Assembly (NCBI GenBank): GCA_002329485.1
Contig: DCTZ01000027.1
Span: forward strand, 5,741 to 69,740
DNA from: Caryophanales bacterium UBA1427
GTDB taxonomy: Bacteria; Bacillota_I; Bacilli_A; ML615J-28; CAG-313
DNA length: 64,000 bases
Direction of reading: 5' to 3'
A program made the translations under genes and the position numbers. The notes beneath the pieces are model-generated. The model did no database searches, was not told the origin of the DNA, and saw only the letters and a program-made list of their open reading frames with translations. This document shows, in pieces, positions 58,633 to 64,000 of the stretch. The stretch's first letter is position 1; each line of letters starts with the position of its first letter.

Positions 58633-60496
58633 TTTGCTTCCTACTTTCAAGATAAACCAAAAGCATCGAAATATCGCTTGGGTTTACCCCGCTGATTCGC
58701 ATGGCTTGCGAGATGGTCAAGGGGCGCACCCGCGAAAGCTTTTCCTTGGCTTCGCTCGACAGATTATGGATTTGGTTGTAGTCGATGTCCTGAGGTATCT
58801 TTTTTGATTCGAGTTTGAGCATTTTTCCGGCGTCCCGGTAAGCTTTTTGGATATAACCCTGGTATTTGATTTCAATCGTAAGCTGTTCCGCAAGCTCGTC
58901 CGAAATCTCGGTATTTTCGTTTAGCAGTTTCTGGATATCGCGATAAACGATTTCCGGACGTTTCAAAAGTTCCGAAGCTAGGATGCTTTCTTTGATTTCC
59001 GCCGAACCAATCGAAGTCAGATAAGCATTCGCTTCTTTGGTCGGATTGATTTTTACCGCGTTAAGGCGTTCTTTTTCGTTTTTCAAAAAAGCCATTTTGG
59101 CCAGGAATTTCTGGTAGCGTTCTTCGCTTATCAAACCGATTTTGGCTCCGTAAGGGGTAAGCCTTTGATCGGCGTTGTCGTGTCTTAAAAGCAAGCGGTA
59201 TTCCGCCCGGGATGTAAGCATCCGGTACGGATCGGTAACGCCTTTGGTGGTCAGATCGTCGATCAATACGCCGATATATGCTTCGTCGCGTCTTAAGACG
59301 AGCGGTTCTTTTCCGTCAACCGCCAAGCTGGCATTGATGCCCGCCATCAGGCCTTGTGCGGCCGCTTCTTCGTAACCGCTGGTTCCGTTTACCTGTCCCG
59401 CAAAGTACAAGCCCCTTACTCGTTTGGATTCGAGCGTCGGATACAGTTCAATCGGATCGACTGCATCGTATTCGATGGCATAAGCGTATTTGACGACTTC
59501 GACATTTTCAAAACCCGGCAGGGTTTTCAGCATTTGGTCCTGAACGTGAATCGGCATGCTTGTGGAAAAGCCTTGGATATAAATCAAATCGAAATCCTTG
59601 CTTTCTGGTTCCAAGAAAATTTGATGGCGTTCTTTTGAGGCGAAACGCACGAATTTATCTTCAATCGACGGACAGTACCTGGCGCCGACGCCTTCCACGA
59701 TTCCGGAATACATGCTCGATTCGTGCAGGTTGGCCATGATGACTTTTCGGGTTTCTTCGGTCGTGTAGGTCAGATAGCAGGGAATCTGCTTGGCAAACGG
59801 CAGCAGTTGGGAAGGGTCCGATTCGTAACTGAACGAAAGCGGCATATCCGTTCCCGGTTCGAGTTGGCTTTTCGACAAATCAACCGAGCCAGTTTTGACT
59901 CTGGCCGGAGTTCCTGTCTTTAATCTCAGCACGTGAAAACCCAGACTTTTTAAAGCTTCGGACAAACCGTAGTTGGTTTTTTCGCCGTCGGGACCGCTGT
60001 TTTCCACGGTTTTTCCTCTCAGAATCCGCGAAGACAAGAATGTTCCGGTGGCAATGATTACTTTTTGGGCCGAAATGTTTTCGCCGTTTTCCAAAACGAC
60101 GCCTTTGACCTCACCGTCTTCGATAAGCAAATCCTGAACGATTCCTTCTTTCAAAGTCAGATTCGGCGTGTTTTCGAGCGTTCTTTGCATGTAGGCCGAA
60201 TAGGCCGGTTTATCCGATTGCACCCGCAAAGCTCTTACGGCCGGGCCTTTGGAGAGATTGAGCATTTTGAACTGAAGCGCTGTCAAGTCGGCCGCTTTGC
60301 CCATTTCCCCGCCCAAGGCATCGATTTCCCGCACCAAAATGCCTTTAGCCGGTCCGCCGACCGAAGGGTTACACGGCATATTGGCAATTTTATTCACGTT
60401 GCCGCAAAGCAACAAAGTTTTTTTGTTTCGTCTGGCCGAAGCAAGGGATGCTTCCACCCCGGCATGCCCCGCACCGATAACAATTACATCATACAT
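58625..60496 (-). CDS. mnmG: tRNA uridine-5-carboxymethylaminomethyl modification enzyme MnmG (GidA)
   Basis: 623 residues, full length. FAD-binding IGAGHAGVEASLASARR at the N-terminus, MPCNPSVGGPAKG with the catalytic Cys, and the C-terminal helical domain binding MnmE and tRNA (DYNQIHNLSSEAKEKLSRVRP, QAMRISGVNPSDIS). Modifies the wobble uridine of several tRNAs with MnmE, which is not upstream here. An AAAGGTG site precedes the ATG. Confidence 0.97.
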   Translation of the reverse strand: MYDVIVIGAGHAGVEASLASARRNKKTLLLCGNVNKIANMPCNPSVGGPAKGILVREIDALGGEMGKAADLTALQFKMLNLSKGPAVRALRVQSDKPAYSAYMQRTLENTPNLTLKEGIVQDLLIEDGEVKGVVLENGENISAQKVIIATGTFLSSRILRGKTVENSGPDGEKTNYGLSEALKSLGFHVLRLKTGTPARVKTGSVDLSKSQLEPGTDMPLSFSYESDPSQLLPFAKQIPCYLTYTTEETRKVIMANLHESSMYSGIVEGVGARYCPSIEDKFVRFASKERHQIFLEPESKDFDLIYIQGFSTSMPIHVQDQMLKTLPGFENVEVVKYAYAIEYDAVDPIELYPTLESKRVRGLYFAGQVNGTSGYEEAAAQGLMAGINASLAVDGKEPLVLRRDEAYIGVLIDDLTTKGVTDPYRMLTSRAEYRLLLRHDNADQRLTPYGAKIGLISEERYQKFLAKMAFLKNEKERLNAVKINPTKEANAYLTSIGSAEIKESILASELLKRPEIVYRDIQKLLNENTEISDELAEQLTIEIKYQGYIQKAYRDAGKMLKLESKKIPQDIDYNQIHNLSSEAKEKLSRVRPLTISQAMRISGVNPSDISMLLVYLESRKQNA

Positions 60497-60599
60497 ATTT
60501 TTTCACCTTTCGTAAAGGGATAAAGCTGGTCCGTTACATCTGCTAGTATATCATATTTTGACGTTTTTTTAACCAATAATACTTATTTAGCAAATTAAG

Positions 60600-60636
60600 C
60601 AAAAAAAGAAAGAACGTTTGCCTTTCTTTTTCGCTA
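60600..60636 (-). terminator. Terminator after pduL
   Basis: Minus-strand stem AAAAAGAAAG / CTTTCTTTTT with a 9-nt loop and T-rich tail. Confidence 0.7.
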
Positions 60637-60642
60637 CCTCAA

Positions 60643-61218
60643 TTAATTTTTCTTGATGATTTCTCCGTAAGTATTTGGTCCGATTTGTCCGGCATTGGCT
60701 TCGTCGGTATCGATATGCATCGCAAACGCGAACTTGTCGCTTACTCTGACAACCACATCGTCAAAAATCAAACTGCGATCAGGGGTAGTAATCTGCACTT
60801 GCACGATTTCTTTGTCGTGGAGATTCATTTCTTTCGCTTCGGCCGTCGAAGCATGGATATGGCGTTTGGCCACGATGACGCCGTCCTGCAAAACAAGTTC
60901 GCCTGCCGGACCGATCAATTTACATCCCGGAGTATTGGCGATATCGCCGGATTCTTTGATAACAGCGGGAATGCCGAGAGTCCTGGCATCGGTGGCACTG
61001 ATTTCTACTTGGGTATTTTTTCGGGTCGGTCCCAAGATCGATACCCCCGCAATACTGTTTCTAGGCCCTACCACCGTGACTCTTTCTTCACAGGCGAATT
61101 GTCCCGGTTGGGATAACGGTTTCTTCGGTGTGAGAGAATAGTTTTCGCCGAAAAGGACGGCTAAATCTTTTTCCGATAAATGCACATGGCGTGCAGATGT
61201 TTCCACTAATACTTTCAT
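60643..61218 (-). CDS. pduL: Phosphate acyltransferase PduL
   Basis: 191 residues. Two zinc-binding His motifs are visible, SARHVHLS near residue 10 and AKRHIHAS near residue 118, as in the two-domain PduL fold. Exchanges acyl-CoA and acyl phosphate (acetyl or propanoyl). No N-terminal encapsulation peptide and no microcompartment genes are near, so it probably replaces Pta as the cytosolic phosphotransacetylase. Single-gene unit. Confidence 0.92.
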   Translation of the reverse strand: MKVLVETSARHVHLSEKDLAVLFGENYSLTPKKPLSQPGQFACEERVTVVGPRNSIAGVSILGPTRKNTQVEISATDARTLGIPAVIKESGDIANTPGCKLIGPAGELVLQDGVIVAKRHIHASTAEAKEMNLHDKEIVQVQITTPDRSLIFDDVVVRVSDKFAFAMHIDTDEANAGQIGPNTYGEIIKKN

Positions 61219-61437
61219 AAAGCTTTCCTTTCTTTCTATGGTCTTAAGTTATTGTTGATACTCTTTTATCAATTATACCCCTTTTTCCTTTTTTCGTCAA
61301 ACAATAGCCAAAGATTTTTTTATCATATATCTGTCCGTACTTCTTTTTGTGCTTAAAAAAGGTAAACCTTAAAAATTTATTGTATAATTAAAGCAACCAA
61401 AAAACAATATGAACACCACTAGATTTGAGGAAAACAC

Positions 61438-62730
61438 ATGAAACTTGGAATGATATCCCTGGGCTGCGCCAAAAACCTGGTCGACAGCGAACGGGTTTTG
61501 GGTCTGGCCAAAAACTATCAATTCGAAATTACGACCAAAATGAACGAAGCGGATGTTATCGTCGTGAATACCTGCGGCTTTATCGAAAGCGCCAAAAAGG
61601 AGGCTTTAGACGCCATTTTCGATGCTCTCCGATATCAAAAAAACCATGCTAAAGTAATTGTCATGGGCTGTTTGGTCGAACGGTACTACCACGAACTGAA
61701 ACGGGAAATTCCCGAAGTCGATTATTTTGTCCGTTTAAGGGATTACGACCGGATTGGAAACATCTTCGACGAACTTACTTCGTCCGTAAAAGAGTATAAA
61801 CTTTCTTACAACAACCGGCTGCTCGCCACGCCGAAACATTCGGCGTATCTGAAAATCAGCGACGGATGCGACAACTGCTGCGCCTATTGCGCCATTCCGT
61901 TGATTCGGGGACGCTACCGTAGCCGCAACCCCGAAGAAATCTTAAAAGAAGCAAAGATTTTGGTGAGCGAAGGCGTAAAAGAAATATCGGTCATTGCCCA
62001 GGATACGACCCGCTACGGAACCGATTTGGCAGATTATTCGCTTGCCAAACTGTTAAGTAATCTGGCAAAAATCGAGGGGCTTGTGAGTTTGCGGGTGCTT
62101 TACCTGTATCCCGACGAAATAACCGACGAGCTGCTCGAAGTAATCAAAAACGAGCCGAAACTCGCCAAATACTTTGACATCCCGATTCAGCACGCATCAA
62201 GCAGGCTGCTGAAAGAAATGAACCGACGGGGCGACGAAGTCTTTTTGCAAAATCTCCTGGACAAAATCCGCACCATGATTCCGGATGCGATAATCCGCAC
62301 GACCTTAATCGTCGGTTTTCCGGGAGAAACCGAAGAAGATTTCGAAATTTTGAAAGCTTTTGTAAAAAGAAACCGTTTTGAACGTTTGGGCGTCTTTACT
62401 TACTCGGATGAAGAAAACACCAAAGCCCACCACATGAAAAACAAAGTTCCCGAAGAAATTGCCAAAAAAAGACGCGACGAAATCATGCAAATCCAACAGG
62501 AAATTGTTGCGTCCTTCAACGAATCGCGTCTTTGCAAAACCGAAACCGTCGTCATCGACAAATATATCCCGTCCCAAAAACGGTATTTGGCTAGAAGTTA
62601 TAAAGAAGCCATGGACGATATTGACGGCGTCATATATGTGGAAACCGACCAAGCCCTTAAGGTCGGCGAATATTACACGGTCAAAATAACCAAGAATCTG
62701 GGCTATGATTTGCTGGCCCGGCTTGAATAA
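61438..62730 (+). CDS. rimO: Ribosomal protein S12 methylthiotransferase RimO
   Basis: 430 residues. MTTase N-domain with LGCAKNLVDSE and NTCGF cysteines, radical-SAM motif CDNCCAYCAIP, GFPGETEEDF, and a C-terminal TRAM domain. The LGCAKNLVDSE form is the RimO rather than MiaB type. A TATAAT at 61383-61388 lies about 50 nt upstream. Followed by pepF after 22 bp. Confidence 0.94.
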   Translation: MKLGMISLGCAKNLVDSERVLGLAKNYQFEITTKMNEADVIVVNTCGFIESAKKEALDAIFDALRYQKNHAKVIVMGCLVERYYHELKREIPEVDYFVRLRDYDRIGNIFDELTSSVKEYKLSYNNRLLATPKHSAYLKISDGCDNCCAYCAIPLIRGRYRSRNPEEILKEAKILVSEGVKEISVIAQDTTRYGTDLADYSLAKLLSNLAKIEGLVSLRVLYLYPDEITDELLEVIKNEPKLAKYFDIPIQHASSRLLKEMNRRGDEVFLQNLLDKIRTMIPDAIIRTTLIVGFPGETEEDFEILKAFVKRNRFERLGVFTYSDEENTKAHHMKNKVPEEIAKKRRDEIMQIQQEIVASFNESRLCKTETVVIDKYIPSQKRYLARSYKEAMDDIDGVIYVETDQALKVGEYYTVKITKNLGYDLLARLE

Positions 62731-62752
62731 AAATAATTTAAAGGAGGAAAAA

Positions 62753-64000
62753 ATGTATCAATGGGATTTAACCCCTTTCTACCTCGGATTCGATGACCCC
62801 AAATTCAACGAAGACATTGAATCGTATTTTGCGATGGTAGACCAGGCAATCGCAGCTTTCGGCAGTCCTTGCCAAGACAAAGCCGCTTTTTTGGAAGAAA
62901 TCTTGAAACGTCAGGAACAGCTTTACTTAACAGGTTCGAAAATTTACGCTTTCATCAGTTTGAATTCCTCGGCGGATACGCAAAATCTGGAACCCAAAAA
63001 AGCCATGGTCAGAATGCAGCCGCTGCAAAGCAAAATGGCTTTGTTGGAAAAGAAAACGCAATCGTTTATCGAAACAATCGACAATCTGGACGAAGTCATC
63101 AACCAAAGCGACTTTTTGAGGCAATACGAATTCATCATCAAATCGATTAAAGAAGATATCGGCCATTCGATGAGCGAAGAACTTGAAATGCTCGCCGCGG
63201 AAATGGTGCAAAACGGTTCGAGTCTTTGGTCGCAGATGCAAAGACACCTGACTTCGACAACCGAAATCGAATTCAAGGGTAAACCGACCAGTTTGACCCA
63301 ACTCAGAAACATGGCTTACGACCCTGATCCAAAACTTCGCAAAGCCGCCTACGAAAAAGAACTGGAACTTTACAAACTGATTGAAGAACCGATCTCCTTT
63401 GCCATCAGCGGCATCAAAGGGGAAGTCAACACTTTGAGTCCGCGAAGGAACTTTGCCTCGGCTCTCGACCAAACGCTTTACCAATCCCGCTTAAAAAAGG
63501 AAACCCTCGATGCGTTGCTTGGTGCCATGAAGGATTCTCTTCCTGATTTCCGCAGGTATTTGAAACACAAAGCGAAACTGCTCGGTTATTCGGACAGTCT
63601 TCCGTGGTACGATTTGTTTGCGCCGATGGGCAAAAGCGACACGAAGTATTCGGTCGAAGACGCCCAACAATTCATCATCAGACAATTCCGGACCTTCAGC
63701 GACGATTTGGCTGATTTGGCCAAAAAGGCTTTCGAACAGAATTGGATCGATTATTTCCCTCGGAAAGGCAAAGTCGGCGGTGCCTTCTGCATGAATTCGG
63801 CCGCTTTGAAACAAAGCCGTATTCTCACCAACTTCGACGGCGCAATCGGCGATGTCATTACGCTTGCCCACGAACTTGGACACGCCTACCACGGGGAGCA
63901 GATTTTCCGTGAAGCCGTCCTCAACAGCGGTTACACGATGCCGGTAGCCGAAACCGCTTCGACTCTTTGCGAAACCATCACCAAAAAAGCGGTTTACAAA
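62753..64000 (+). CDS. pepF: Oligoendopeptidase F, M3 family (truncated by window end)
   Basis: 416 codons, running off the right edge without a stop. The zinc motif HELGHAYHGEQ is reached near residue 379, preceded by GKVGGAFCMNS, and upstream by the helical M3 N-domain. Family members are about 600 residues, so roughly the last third is missing. Cytoplasmic peptidase cleaving oligopeptides. AAAGGAGG lies 5 nt before the ATG. Some residues in the early part (SADTQNLEPKKA) fit the PepF branch with N-terminal LTPFY. Confidence 0.93.
   Translation, partial: MYQWDLTPFYLGFDDPKFNEDIESYFAMVDQAIAAFGSPCQDKAAFLEEILKRQEQLYLTGSKIYAFISLNSSADTQNLEPKKAMVRMQPLQSKMALLEKKTQSFIETIDNLDEVINQSDFLRQYEFIIKSIKEDIGHSMSEELEMLAAEMVQNGSSLWSQMQRHLTSTTEIEFKGKPTSLTQLRNMAYDPDPKLRKAAYEKELELYKLIEEPISFAISGIKGEVNTLSPRRNFASALDQTLYQSRLKKETLDALLGAMKDSLPDFRRYLKHKAKLLGYSDSLPWYDLFAPMGKSDTKYSVEDAQQFIIRQFRTFSDDLADLAKKAFEQNWIDYFPRKGKVGGAFCMNSAALKQSRILTNFDGAIGDVITLAHELGHAYHGEQIFREAVLNSGYTMPVAETASTLCETITKKAVYK

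Noticed and set aside
59930..59942. CACGTGAAAA near mnmG as a parS half-site
   Set aside because: Only one half matches the 16-mer, so it is not a convincing ParB target.
60643..61218. Bacterial microcompartment locus suggested by pduL
   Set aside because: No shell protein, aldehyde dehydrogenase or encapsulation peptide is nearby; the gene stands alone.

Overview
The window looks like a chromosomal segment of a moderately AT-rich, low-GC Gram-positive bacterium (Bacillota). The signs are AGGAGG-type ribosome sites, extended -10 promoters, short U-tract terminators, tight 1-4 bp gene overlaps, and a YesMN-type two-component system. The protein set suggests a deep branch of Bacilli near the Erysipelotrichia/Mollicutes side, but with a cell wall (murA) and at least some sporulation genes (yabP, yabQ, YheC/D-like ATP-grasp). 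This placement is inferred from protein resemblance only. No rRNA, CRISPR array, transposase or phage gene was seen.

Layout. 1-3749 (minus): a large CvpA-like membrane protein cut by the left edge, then murA. 3873-7329 (plus): malic enzyme, aspartate ammonia-lyase and D-aminopeptidase. 7370-11182: a divergent pair of ATP-grasp genes followed by a Mur-ligase homologue; both ATP-grasp genes appear to start at isoleucine codons (AUC and AUA) rather than AUG. 11212-15922 (minus): a 44-residue membrane peptide, a serine hydroxymethyltransferase with an extra membrane hairpin coupled to a DUF1700/DUF4097-type membrane protein, tRNA-Gln, tRNA-Tyr, yabQ and yabP. 16071-23985: lysS-mntP, then ltaE/unknown/ABC exporter (minus), then a YebC-family regulator and hslO. 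24008-35931 (minus): a zinc-ribbon membrane protein, trkH-trkA, an M50-protease/Maf fusion, a CofE-like ligase with a nucleotidyltransferase-like partner, nuclease/PfkB kinase/small kinase, asparaginase and aldo-keto reductase.

36057-55860 is a carbohydrate-utilisation region. It holds an orphan Cache sensor, a YesM/YesN pair, an FMN-protein/ApbE pair, and a roughly 14 kb minus-strand operon: sugar-binding lipoprotein, two CUT1 permeases, two GH65 phosphorylases, beta-phosphoglucomutase, an extracellular beta-helix glycosidase, and a 1069-residue repeat protein anchored by a C-terminal membrane segment. Together these suggest extracellular trimming of an alpha-glucan, oligosaccharide import, phosphorolysis to beta-glucose 1-phosphate and entry into glycolysis. 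An AAAACGTTTT palindrome sits in the operon promoter.

55957-60496 (minus) is the mnmG-rsmG-parA block typical of the origin region of Bacillota, followed by mscS and DUF951 with no parB. pduL, rimO and a truncated pepF finish the window. The most unusual points are the paired non-AUG starts, the membrane-tethered SHMT, the M50-Maf fusion with an internal ribosome site, and the Cys-rich C-terminal sorting-like tail of the surface protein.
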